Positions 40,618-48,393 of a stretch of 53,112 nt of DNA are shown here, piece by piece. The notes below the pieces were generated by a model, which worked only from the letters and a program-made list of their open reading frames with translations, ran no database searches and had not been told where the DNA came from. Numbering within the stretch: position 1 is the stretch's first letter; every line of letters begins with the position of its first letter. The position numbers and the translations under genes were made by a program. Location of the stretch: NCBI GenBank assembly GCA_016185305.1, contig JACPNV010000045.1, positions 1 through 53,112 of the forward strand, written 5' to 3'. The DNA is from Actinomycetota bacterium. GTDB taxonomy: Bacteria; Actinomycetota; Acidimicrobiia; Acidimicrobiales; Acidimicrobilacustridaceae.

Positions 40618-40631
40618 CGAACCTCCGTTCG
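40618..40631 (-). promoter_or_regulatory. Small hairpin enclosing the aconitase ribosome-binding site
   Basis: On the minus strand CGAAC-GGAG-GTTCG forms a five-base perfect stem whose loop and edge hold the GGAGG Shine-Dalgarno sequence, ending three bases before the ATG. The loop exposes GGAG, so the structure could either present or restrict the ribosome site. It might also allow control of translation, as known for other aconitases, but there is no direct evidence. Confidence 0.35.
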
Positions 40632-40730
40632 CGGCTTCAGTGAGACGGGTCGTGCGTGGTCGGGGCCAGAACGTGTGGATCAGTCTGTACCCAGGTGGGA
40701 ACGGCTGCATCACGCCGGACGACCGTGTAT

Positions 40731-40775
40731 ACAAGTCTAGGACAAGTTCGGGAACCAGACAAGTTTCATACAAGT
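40731..40775. promoter_or_regulatory. Four-copy ACAAGT direct-repeat array between aconitase and gntR
   Basis: ACAAGT occurs at 40731, 40742, 40759 and 40770. The spacing is 11, 17 and 11 bases, so there are two pairs with one helical turn inside each pair and 28 bases from pair to pair. The outer copies read ATACAAGT and the inner copies GACAAGT. The last copy touches the GntR ATG, leaving no room for a ribosome site, so that gene may be leaderless. A minus-strand promoter for aconitase (TTGTCT, 17 bases, TAGACT) would overlap the array. The GntR protein is the likely binder. Confidence 0.65.
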
Positions 40776-41513
40776 ATGCGCCAGACGAGATACCAACGGA
40801 TCGCCGACGAGCTGCGCGGACGGATCGCGTCCGGCGAGCTGAAGGCGGGCACGCTGCTGCCGAGCGAGGCCGAGCTCTCGACCGAGTTCGGAGCCAGCCG
40901 CGTGACGGTCCGGCGTGCCCTCGAAGTGCTTCGCGATGAAGGGCTGGTCGACTCGCGCCAGGGCTTGGGCTGGTTCGCGGCCGCCAATCCGGTCTTGCAA
41001 TCGCTCGGCCGACTCGGCACCATCGAGAGCCAGCTCGCGGCCGAGGGCATCGACTCGGAGCGTCGCATCCTCGACTTCCGCTTCGTGACGGCGCCCGACC
41101 GGGTCAAGCGCTTGCTCGATGGTGACGGCGACACGGTCTTGCGGGTGCGGCGTCTCAACCTTGCCGACGGCCAACCGTTCGCCCTCGTGACGGTCTGGTG
41201 CCCGGAACGCTTCGGTGCCGACCTGTCGCGGGCCGACGTCACCCGCTCGCCGTTCTATGAGCTGATCTCCGCCGAGCTCGGCGGCGCGACCCAGACCATC
41301 GGTGCTGCCGCGGTGACGGCGCACGATGCCGAACTTCTCGGCATCCCGCCGGGTTCACCGGTCCTGCGGTGCGAGCGGGTGACGCGATCGACGGCTGGCG
41401 AGGTGGTGCTGGTGAGCGAGCACGTCTTTCCCTCGCACCTCACCGAGTTCGTCGTCGACATCCAGCACGTGGAGGCCTCGATCGCGCCGAGTGGCCTGCG
41501 TTTGGTCGACTGA
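40776..41513 (+). CDS. GntR-family regulator with UTRA domain
   Basis: The 245-residue protein has a GntR winged helix at about 5-70 (YQRIADELRGRIASGELKAG, LLPSEAELSTEFGASRVTVR, RALEVLRDEGLVDSRQGLGW) and a UTRA/HutC-type ligand domain (about 85-240; VLRVRRLNLADGQPFALVTV, PGSPVLRCERVTRSTAGEVV). Such regulators sense small acids, sugars or amino-acid products. It lies divergent to aconitase across the ACAAGT array, so it probably controls aconitase and itself. No ribosome site can fit before the ATG. It converges on glutamate synthase with a strong hairpin between. Confidence 0.9.
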   Translation: MRQTRYQRIADELRGRIASGELKAGTLLPSEAELSTEFGASRVTVRRALEVLRDEGLVDSRQGLGWFAAANPVLQSLGRLGTIESQLAAEGIDSERRILDFRFVTAPDRVKRLLDGDGDTVLRVRRLNLADGQPFALVTVWCPERFGADLSRADVTRSPFYELISAELGGATQTIGAAAVTAHDAELLGIPPGSPVLRCERVTRSTAGEVVLVSEHVFPSHLTEFVVDIQHVEASIAPSGLRLVD

Positions 41514-41550
41514 TGACGTGCGGGCGCTCGCCGCCTGGGCACGCGCAACT

Positions 41551-41589
41551 GGTGGCGGATGTCGTCGGTGGCGGTGGAGATCCGCCACC
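41551..41589. terminator. Bidirectional hairpin between gntR and gltB
   Basis: A perfect ten-base inverted repeat (GGTGGCGGAT / ATCCGCCACC) with a 19-base loop lies between the two convergent genes, 37 bases after the gntR stop and 40 bases after the gltB stop. There is no T-tract, so termination may need Rho, but the position suits a shared terminator. Confidence 0.55.
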
Positions 41590-41629
41590 GATTGGGAAGG
41601 GCCAGCCTGCCTGGCTGCGGTCGCGGCGA

Positions 41630-44600
41630 TCAAGCGGCGGTGACGCGGCGAGCGGCGGTGCTGGCGATCCGTGCCGCGCGCTCGCGCGGGACGATGTGCC
41701 AGAGCTGCTCGATCGCCGTGTCCCAGCGGTCGAGCAGCTCGGCGGCCCGACCCGAACGAGCGAGGTCGGCGTGGCGCTCCACGAGCCAGCGCAGCTCGCC
41801 GAGTGCTTCATGGTCGGGCCGGATGGTCTCGACGAGGTCGCCGTTGACCCGGGCGAGGATGCGTTCCATCGACGGGTCCCACACGAAGGCCTGGCCCCCG
41901 GTCATGCCGGCGCCGAAGTTGTAGCCGATGCGGCCGAGCACGACGACCGTCCCGCCGGTCATGTACTCGCAGCAGTGATCGCCGACCGCCGACACGATGG
42001 CGAGGGCGCCGGAGTTGCGGACCGCGAACCGTTCACCGGCGGCGCCGGCGATGAACAGCTCGCCGCCCGTGGCCCCGTAGAGGCAGGTGTTGCCGGCGAG
42101 GGCGGGTGTGCGCATGGCGAGGGTGCGGTTGGCCGCGAAGCCCTCGACCTCGTCGGGCGAGAGAGACACGTCGTCGGCGGGTGGCCGGATGACGATGCGA
42201 CCTCCGGCCATGCCCTTGCCGACGTAGTCGTTGGCTTCGCCGTCGAGCTCGAGCTCGATGCCGTGGGTGAGGAACGCACCGAAGCTCTGCCCCGCTGAGC
42301 CGGTGAAGCGCACGCGGGCGGTACCCCGCGGCGGTTGCGAGCCGTACTCGAGCGCGATGGCTCCGGCGAGGGCGGCGCCGACGGCACGATCGGCGTTGGT
42401 GATGCGGTAGGCGAGCTCGACCTCGTCGCCGTCCCACACGGCTCGGAACGCGTCGGCGAGCAACCGGTCGCCGAGCTCGGACCGTGGGCTCTGGATCTCG
42501 ACCCGCTCGACGAAGCGCCTCGGCCCGCCGGCTCCGTCGGCGGCGCTCGTGTTGGCGAGCAGCGGCGAGAGATCAAAGGCATCGATGCGCGCGTCACCGG
42601 TGACGCGCTGACGAAGGAGATCGGTTCGTCCGATCACCTCGTCGAGCGACCGAGCCCCGAGTGACGCGAGGAGACGGCGCACTTCTTCAGCGACGAACAA
42701 GAAGTACGACGCGACGCCCTCCGGTGTCCCCGCGAAGTTGGCTCGCAGGTTGGGTCGTTGCGTCGCCACGCCGGGCTTGCAGGTGTCGCGATGGCAGGCC
42801 CGGAGCATGATGCAGCCCTCGGCGATCATCGCGGCCGTGCCGAAGCTGTACTCGTCGGCGCCGAGCAGCGCGGCGATGATGACCTGGCGGCCGGTCTTGA
42901 AGCCACCGTCCACCCGTAGCCGGGCGCGGCTGCGAAGGTCGTTCTGCCGGAGTGCCTGTTGCGTGTCGGCGAGGCCGATCTCCCACGGCAGGCCGGCGTG
43001 CTTGATCGACGAGAGCGGGCTCGCGCCGGTGCCGCCGTTGTGTCCGCTTAGGTGGATCACGTCGCTGAGCGCCTTGATGCAGCCGGCCGCGATCGTTCCG
43101 ACTCCATCTTCGGCGACGAGCTTCACCGACACGAGCGACGCGTTCACCTGCTTCAGGTCGAAGACGAGCTGGGCCAGGTCTTCGATCGAGTAGATGTCGT
43201 GGTGGGGCGGGGGAGAGATGAGCCCTACCCCGGGCTGCGTGAACCGGAGGCGGGCGATCTCTTTCGACACCTTGTGACCGGGAAGCTGTCCACCCTCGCC
43301 GGGCTTCGATCCTTGCGAGATCTTGATCTGGATCTCGTCGGCGTACGCGAGGTACTCGGGCGTGACGCCGAAGCGTCCCGACGCCACTTGCTTGATGCGC
43401 GAGTTGCGGTCGTCGCGACCCAGTCCCCGTGTCCGGAATCGGGACGGGTCTTCGCCACCCTCGCCACAGTTGGAGAGCGCGCCGATGAGGTTCATGGCGC
43501 GAGCCAGGTTCTCGTGGGCTTCCTTCGAGAGCGCGCCGTGCGACATCGCGCCGGTGCTGAAGCGCTTGACGATGTCGGTCGCGGGCTCGACCTCGCCGAG
43601 ACCGATCGGCTGGACCTCGTCGAGATCCAGTTCGAGGAGATCGTTCGGCTCTACCGCCGGGCGCTCGTTGACGAGGCGAGCGAACGTCTCGTAGAGCTCG
43701 TAGGACTCGCCGCGGATGGCGCGTTGCAGGAGATGGGCGGCGGCCATCTCCGCCACCGCCGGGTCGGCGGCCGGGTCGGGCTTCGTGTCGGCCACGAGCG
43801 CGAGCGCGTTCAGCGCGTCGACGACCTCCTTAGAGTGCGCGTGGTACTCGCCGCCCTTGCGGACCCGCACCCAACCGGGCGACTCGAGGTCGGGCTCGTC
43901 TCGCGCGCCCGCCGTGAACGCAGCTTCGTGCCGGGCGCGGATGTCGTGGGCCAGGTCGTGCCAATCCAGCCCGCCAAGCACGGACGGCGTCCCCGAGAAG
44001 CACAGGTCGACGACAGCGGGGCCGAGCCCGAGGATCTCGAAGATCTGCGCGCCCCGGTAGGAGTCGACCGTGCTGATGCCCATCTTGGAGAGGATCTTGA
44101 GGACGCCGGCCTCGATCGCCGCCTGGAAGCGGTGCTGGGCATCGGGACTGATGGCGTCGGCGTCGTCGCTGGAGTCTGCTTCGTGCGCGACCGTCTGGAG
44201 CGCGAGGCGCGGGCAGATGGCATCGGCGCCGTACCCGAGGAGGCAGGCCATCCCGTGCGTGTCGCGGACGTCGTCGGAGACCACGATGATGCTGCAATCG
44301 GAGCGGAGCCGATCTGCGACCAGCCGCTGGTGCACCGCGCCGAGCGCGAGAAGGCTGGGGATCGGCGCCCGCTCCGGCGAGATGCAGCCGTCGTCGATGA
44401 CGACGAGCCCCGCGCCGTTGCGCACGGCGGCTGCGGCACCGCTCGCGAGCGAGGCCACGGTGGACTCGAGGGCGTCCGGTCCGTCTTCCAACACGACCGT
44501 GGCGTCGAGGGAGTGCACGGCGAACGGGTTCACGTCCGTGCGGTAGAGGTCGGACACTCCCGAGGGATAGAGGAAGAAGGACTCGAGCGTGAGCAGGCGG

Positions 44601-46147
44601 GCCGCGTCGGGGCCTTCAGAGAGCAGCGGCGCCCGGGCGCCCAGCAGGGTGCGGAGGCTCATGACCATGCGCTCGCGCAGGGGGTCGATCGCCGGGTTGG
44701 TGACCTGTGCGAATCGTTGCCGGAAGAAGTGGTACAGCGGCCGGGGCCGGCCGGCGAGACTCGGAAGGGGCGAGTCGTCGCCCATCGAGAACGTCGGCTC
44801 GTAGGCCTCGGCTGCCATTGGCCTGAGGATCATCGCCAGCTCTTCTTTGGTGAAGCCATGGGTCACCTGGCGGCGGGCGATGTCGGCGGGCGGGTCGTCG
44901 AGCGCTTCCCCCGCCCCGACCGGGCGGAAGCCGTCGGCGGCCCATTGCGCGTACGGCGCTCTCGCCGCCAAGCGGGTCTTGATCTGCCCGTCGTAGAGGA
45001 CGCCGGCTTCCGGATCCACGAACAGCATGTGGCCCGGGCCGAGCCGGCCGCGCTCGACCCGCCCGTGCCCGCGCACATCGACCGCGCCCATCTCCGACGC
45101 GCACACGACGAACCCGTCCTCGCAGATCGCGTACCGCAGCGGGCGCAGACCGTTGCGGTCGAGCGTGGCGCCGATGCCCGCGCCGTCGGTGAACACGACC
45201 CCGGCGGGGCCGTCCCACGGCTCCATCAACGCGGAGTGGTACTCGTGGAAGCCCCGCACCTTGGGGTCGAGATCGCGTGCCTCCTCCCACACCACGGGCA
45301 CCACCATCGCCATCGCGTGCGACACGCTTCGACCGCCTCGCCACAGCAGCTCGACGACCTCATCGAGCTTCCCGGAGTCGGAGGTGTGCGGGTCGATCAC
45401 GGGCCAGAAGTGGCTCTCGTCGCCGAGTCCGGCGGCTTCGGTGCCCAGCCGGGCTCGGGCCGCCAGCCGGTTCTCGTTCCCCCAGATGGTGTTTATCTCG
45501 CCGTTGTGGCACAGCAAGCGGAACGGTTGCGATCGCTCCCAGCTCGGCGTCGTGTTGGTCGAGAAGCGTTGGTGGAAGATCGCGAACGGCGCGGCAAACC
45601 GCTCGTCGGCCAGGTCCAAGAAGAAGTCGGCGAGATGATCGGCGGGGACGAGACCCTTGTACACGATCGTCCGGAACGAGCACGAGGCGGCATAGGCGTG
45701 GGGCAGCGTCGCTTCGATCGCGCGGCGCAGCTTGTACGCCGCGAGGTCGGCGTCGCCGCGCATCGTCGTGGCCGGAGCGATGATGGCTTGGAGGATCGTG
45801 GGCTGCCCGGCGCGGGCGACCTCGCCGAGCACGGATGGGTCCATCGGCGGCACGCGCCAATCGACGATCCGCAGCCCGTGCTCGCGCGCCGCGGCGTCGG
45901 CAGCGGGGCGAGGATCGTCACCCCGGGCGAACAGGGTGAGGACGCCATGGCCGACGCCGAAGAGCTCGGTGGGGATGGGCGCGAGCACGCCGCAGCCGTC
46001 CGATGTGCGCTCGTCGGCGGCGACCGCGCCGCGATGCTTCACGCCGGCGAGTCCGGCCAGCGCAGCTTGCACGATCGAGCGCGATGACCGACCGTGCGCG
46101 TCCGCGACGAATCCGATTCCGCAGGCATCTCGTTCTGGCGCGCTCAT
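41630..46147 (-). CDS. gltB: Glutamate synthase, large subunit
   Basis: The 1505-residue protein makes glutamate from glutamine and 2-oxoglutarate. The N-terminal Ntn glutaminase domain begins after a short propeptide: MSAPERDACGIGFVADAHGR, where Cys9 becomes the nucleophile after cleavage. The central and FMN/2-oxoglutarate domains follow (SRIKQVASGRFGVTPEYLAY, GGTGASPLSSIKHAGLPWEI). The 3Fe-4S motif has the correct C-x5-C-x4-C spacing (GCIMLRACHRDTCKPGVATQ), and a C-terminal beta-helix closes the protein. AAAGGAA precedes the ATG. The small subunit gltD, usually adjacent, is not in the window on either side, which is unusual. Confidence 0.95.
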   Translation of the reverse strand: MSAPERDACGIGFVADAHGRSSRSIVQAALAGLAGVKHRGAVAADERTSDGCGVLAPIPTELFGVGHGVLTLFARGDDPRPAADAAAREHGLRIVDWRVPPMDPSVLGEVARAGQPTILQAIIAPATTMRGDADLAAYKLRRAIEATLPHAYAASCSFRTIVYKGLVPADHLADFFLDLADERFAAPFAIFHQRFSTNTTPSWERSQPFRLLCHNGEINTIWGNENRLAARARLGTEAAGLGDESHFWPVIDPHTSDSGKLDEVVELLWRGGRSVSHAMAMVVPVVWEEARDLDPKVRGFHEYHSALMEPWDGPAGVVFTDGAGIGATLDRNGLRPLRYAICEDGFVVCASEMGAVDVRGHGRVERGRLGPGHMLFVDPEAGVLYDGQIKTRLAARAPYAQWAADGFRPVGAGEALDDPPADIARRQVTHGFTKEELAMILRPMAAEAYEPTFSMGDDSPLPSLAGRPRPLYHFFRQRFAQVTNPAIDPLRERMVMSLRTLLGARAPLLSEGPDAARLLTLESFFLYPSGVSDLYRTDVNPFAVHSLDATVVLEDGPDALESTVASLASGAAAAVRNGAGLVVIDDGCISPERAPIPSLLALGAVHQRLVADRLRSDCSIIVVSDDVRDTHGMACLLGYGADAICPRLALQTVAHEADSSDDADAISPDAQHRFQAAIEAGVLKILSKMGISTVDSYRGAQIFEILGLGPAVVDLCFSGTPSVLGGLDWHDLAHDIRARHEAAFTAGARDEPDLESPGWVRVRKGGEYHAHSKEVVDALNALALVADTKPDPAADPAVAEMAAAHLLQRAIRGESYELYETFARLVNERPAVEPNDLLELDLDEVQPIGLGEVEPATDIVKRFSTGAMSHGALSKEAHENLARAMNLIGALSNCGEGGEDPSRFRTRGLGRDDRNSRIKQVASGRFGVTPEYLAYADEIQIKISQGSKPGEGGQLPGHKVSKEIARLRFTQPGVGLISPPPHHDIYSIEDLAQLVFDLKQVNASLVSVKLVAEDGVGTIAAGCIKALSDVIHLSGHNGGTGASPLSSIKHAGLPWEIGLADTQQALRQNDLRSRARLRVDGGFKTGRQVIIAALLGADEYSFGTAAMIAEGCIMLRACHRDTCKPGVATQRPNLRANFAGTPEGVASYFLFVAEEVRRLLASLGARSLDEVIGRTDLLRQRVTGDARIDAFDLSPLLANTSAADGAGGPRRFVERVEIQSPRSELGDRLLADAFRAVWDGDEVELAYRITNADRAVGAALAGAIALEYGSQPPRGTARVRFTGSAGQSFGAFLTHGIELELDGEANDYVGKGMAGGRIVIRPPADDVSLSPDEVEGFAANRTLAMRTPALAGNTCLYGATGGELFIAGAAGERFAVRNSGALAIVSAVGDHCCEYMTGGTVVVLGRIGYNFGAGMTGGQAFVWDPSMERILARVNGDLVETIRPDHEALGELRWLVERHADLARSGRAAELLDRWDTAIEQLWHIVPRERAARIASTAARRVTAA

Positions 46148-46173
46148 CGGGCGCGTTCCTTTCGGGTTCTGCG

Positions 46174-46191
46174 CGGGTGTGGCTGCACCCG
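46174..46191 (-). promoter_or_regulatory. Hairpin in the gltB leader
   Basis: A six-base perfect stem (CGGGTG / CACCCG) with a six-base loop lies 27 bases before the gltB start. It could stabilise or regulate the leader. I could not match the region to a known riboswitch, and there is no attached terminator. Confidence 0.3.
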
Positions 46192-46397
46192 TGTCTGTGT
46201 GAGGGCTCGGGACCGGGGAGCGCTCGTCGCTGAGTGCCGGACGAGGCGTCGTTGCCCGAGACCCGGTCGAGATGCACAGGGTACCGGTTGGAGCAGGCAG
46301 CGCCGACGGTGGAGGTGGCCTTGGCCGAGCCGTCGCCGTGCGTCGTAGCCATGTGAAACGGGACGCCGCCGGCCGCGAACTACGGTCGTCGTCGACC

Positions 46398-46970
46398 ATG
46401 CCACCAACCTCCCGCCGCCTCGCCGCGCGCCTCATGATGGCCGGGCTCGCCTTCGCCGTGGCGTGCTCGAGCCAGCCGTCCTTCGACCGCGGCGCCGCCA
46501 TCCAGAGGGTGATCGACGAGAGCGGCAGCACCCTCAGCCGCGAGCAGGCCGAGTGCTACGTGAACCGCGTGGCCGACGAGGTGGGCGCCAGCCAGCTCGT
46601 TGACGGCGCCCGGCCCAGCCCAAGCCAGATCAGCCGGCTCACGTCGATCCGCGTCGATTGCATAGGCGTCGCCAATCTCGGCCGGACACCGTCTTCGGGA
46701 ACGCTGCGGCCGCTCAGTCCCGAAGAGACCTCCGCCCGGCGGCTACCGCAGAAGCCCGGTGACGACCCGCGACTCGACCTGTTGTACGAGGCGTGCGCGA
46801 AGGGCGACGGTCAGGCGTGCGACTCGTTGTTCGACGCCGCTCCGCCCGGAAGCGAGTACGAGGAGTTCGGCGTGACCTGCGGCGGCCGCACGCGTGAGAA
46901 GCGATGCGCCGATGTCTACGGGGCCGGCGGCTCGCAACCTGCGGCGCCATCACCGTCACCGCCTCGGTGA
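46398..46970 (+). CDS. Putative lipoprotein with paired-Cys helical repeat
   Basis: The 190-residue product has a lipoprotein signal: basic start, hydrophobic RLMMAGLAFAVAC, and lipid-anchored Cys23. The exported part holds a helical segment LSREQAECYVNRVADEVGAS and a later RVDCIGVANLG. This order (x-x-A-x-C-x-x-x-x-x-x-x-x-G ... DC) is repeated in the next lipoprotein gene. Further cysteines occur in YEACAKGDGQACDSLFD and GVTCGGRTREKRCADVYG, a segment that resembles actinobacterial secreted domains of unknown role. It is divergent from gltB. No enzyme motif is visible. Confidence 0.68.
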   Translation: MPPTSRRLAARLMMAGLAFAVACSSQPSFDRGAAIQRVIDESGSTLSREQAECYVNRVADEVGASQLVDGARPSPSQISRLTSIRVDCIGVANLGRTPSSGTLRPLSPEETSARRLPQKPGDDPRLDLLYEACAKGDGQACDSLFDAAPPGSEYEEFGVTCGGRTREKRCADVYGAGGSQPAAPSPSPPR

Positions 46971-47065
46971 TCGCGCGAACCTGATCGGCCCACGCCGAAC
47001 GATTCTCCTGTACGGTTCGGGTGCCGCAGCGCCTGCGGCACTTCAATCCTTTCTGGGAGGGTCTC

Positions 47066-47356
47066 ATGCGGCGAAGTTCTTTCCTGCTCGTCGCTGGCGC
47101 GTTCGGCTTGGTTGCCGCCGCGTGCAGCACGACGGTCAGCAACGACGAGTTCAAGAAGGAGCTGGTCACTGCTGGCTTCCCCGAGAAGGACGCCCAATGC
47201 ATCATCGACGGCATGTCGTCCAAGGGCATCCAGATCAAGCGCTACACCGACATGAGCACCGAAGACACCCAGACGATCGGGACCATCGCCGCCGACTGCG
47301 TCATGAAGAGCTCGGGGATCGACCCCAACTCCATGACGATGCCGTCGGGGAACTAG
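47066..47356 (+). CDS. Small lipoprotein related to the upstream one
   Basis: The 96-residue product starts MRRSSFLLVAGAFGLVAAAC with a lipidation Cys at 20. The mature part is one helical domain with two cysteines (FPEKDAQCIIDGMSSKGI and AADCVMKSSGID), which probably form a disulfide. The pattern parallels the helical segment in the upstream 190-residue lipoprotein, so the two may be paralogues. A GGGAGG ribosome site lies at good spacing. The genes are 95 bases apart. Function is unknown; the location would be the outer face of the membrane. Confidence 0.72.
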   Translation: MRRSSFLLVAGAFGLVAAACSTTVSNDEFKKELVTAGFPEKDAQCIIDGMSSKGIQIKRYTDMSTEDTQTIGTIAADCVMKSSGIDPNSMTMPSGN

Positions 47357-47379
47357 CCGGAACCGGCCAGTAGGCGGAA

Positions 47380-48357
47380 CTAGCCGAGGTCGGGCCACGC
47401 CCGCTTGGCGCGGCGACGCTTTGGCGAGCGGTCGCCCAGGCTCCACGTCCGCCGCCACGCGCCGACGGACCCCGGTCCTTGCAGGCTGGGTGTCTCGTTG
47501 CGATGGGCACGCCGTCGTGCCGTCCACCAGTCCGTCGCGGTCTCGTCTGCGAGCTGCCCGACGGCGGCCTCGATGCGGGCCGCGAACTTGCGGCTGTCCT
47601 CGTCGTCGGTCGGCCACATGGGCGTGCCAAAAGTGATCGTGGTCGGTGCCGGCTTGGGGACCTTGGAGCCCTTGCGCATGATGCGGCTGGTGCCCTCGAC
47701 GTGGATCGGGACGACGGGAACGTTGCATCGCAGGGAAAGGTATGCGGCCCCGCCCCGGAACGGCTGGCCCCAACCGTCGGGCGATCGGCCCCCTTCGGGG
47801 AAGATCAGGAAGCTCCAACCCTCGTCGATCAGCGCCGCGGCGTCGTCTGACGATTTGCGGGAGACACGAGACCGCTCGATCGGGATGGCGCCGATCACGA
47901 GCGCGCTGACGGGCGCGGTCAGCCGCGAGCCGAAGAAGTAGTCGGCGGCCGCGCCGATGATGATGCGGTGGCGCCACGGCTCGGGCAGCGTCGACAGAAG
48001 CAGTGGCGTGTCGACGTGGCTGTGGTGGTTCGCCGCGAAGATGAGCGGTCCGTCGGTGTCCAGCAGACGATCGACGCCCTTGATCGTCGGGGCCGCAAGG
48101 AGCTCCACGGCCGGCCGCACCAGGCCTTCGACGAGGAGGACGCGAGCGAGCCGGGCGGGATAGGAGCGAGCCCACTCGGTGTCGTAGTTGCCGCCGGTCT
48201 TCGGCTCGGGCCGCTTCGGCTCGACGCCAGCGGGCACGGTAGGTGGGCGGTACGGGAACGGCACGCGTCGCACGACAGATGCCGCTGAGGTCTTCGTGGT
48301 CGCCGCCGCGAGTTGGGCGAGTGTCCGGCCGTTGACGGGCAACCTGGTCCTAGCCAT
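47380..48357 (-). CDS. 1-acylglycerol-3-phosphate acyltransferase (PlsC family)
   Basis: The 325-residue enzyme has the acyltransferase motif I NHHSHVD (H111, D116), a motif III LIFPEGGRSPDGWGQPF, and the IPIERSRVSRKSSDDAAALI block between them. A hydrophobic stretch near PVSALVIGAIPI would contact the membrane. It transfers an acyl group to a lysophospholipid or another alcohol. It follows the LarA-like gene by 36 bases on the same strand and belongs to the lipid cluster running in from the right edge. A further acyltransferase, fused to HAD, lies at 36.5 kb. Confidence 0.88.
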   Translation of the reverse strand: MARTRLPVNGRTLAQLAAATTKTSAASVVRRVPFPYRPPTVPAGVEPKRPEPKTGGNYDTEWARSYPARLARVLLVEGLVRPAVELLAAPTIKGVDRLLDTDGPLIFAANHHSHVDTPLLLSTLPEPWRHRIIIGAAADYFFGSRLTAPVSALVIGAIPIERSRVSRKSSDDAAALIDEGWSFLIFPEGGRSPDGWGQPFRGGAAYLSLRCNVPVVPIHVEGTSRIMRKGSKVPKPAPTTITFGTPMWPTDDEDSRKFAARIEAAVGQLADETATDWWTARRRAHRNETPSLQGPGSVGAWRRTWSLGDRSPKRRRAKRAWPDLG

Positions 48358-48393
48358 CGCCAGCCCGCCGTCGCGTGGTCTTTGGCGCCCGCA

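Noticed and set aside
40731..40775. Possible start of a CRISPR array
   Set aside because: The repeats are six bases long and only 11-17 bases apart, far below CRISPR size; an operator array is the simpler reading.
43052..46087. Plus-strand open frame of 1011 codons opposite gltB
   Set aside because: The minus strand carries all glutamate synthase motifs; the plus frame is a shadow rich in Arg, Gly and Val.
46148..46260. Riboswitch in the gltB leader
   Set aside because: Only one short hairpin is visible, with no conserved aptamer pattern and no expression platform that I could recognise.
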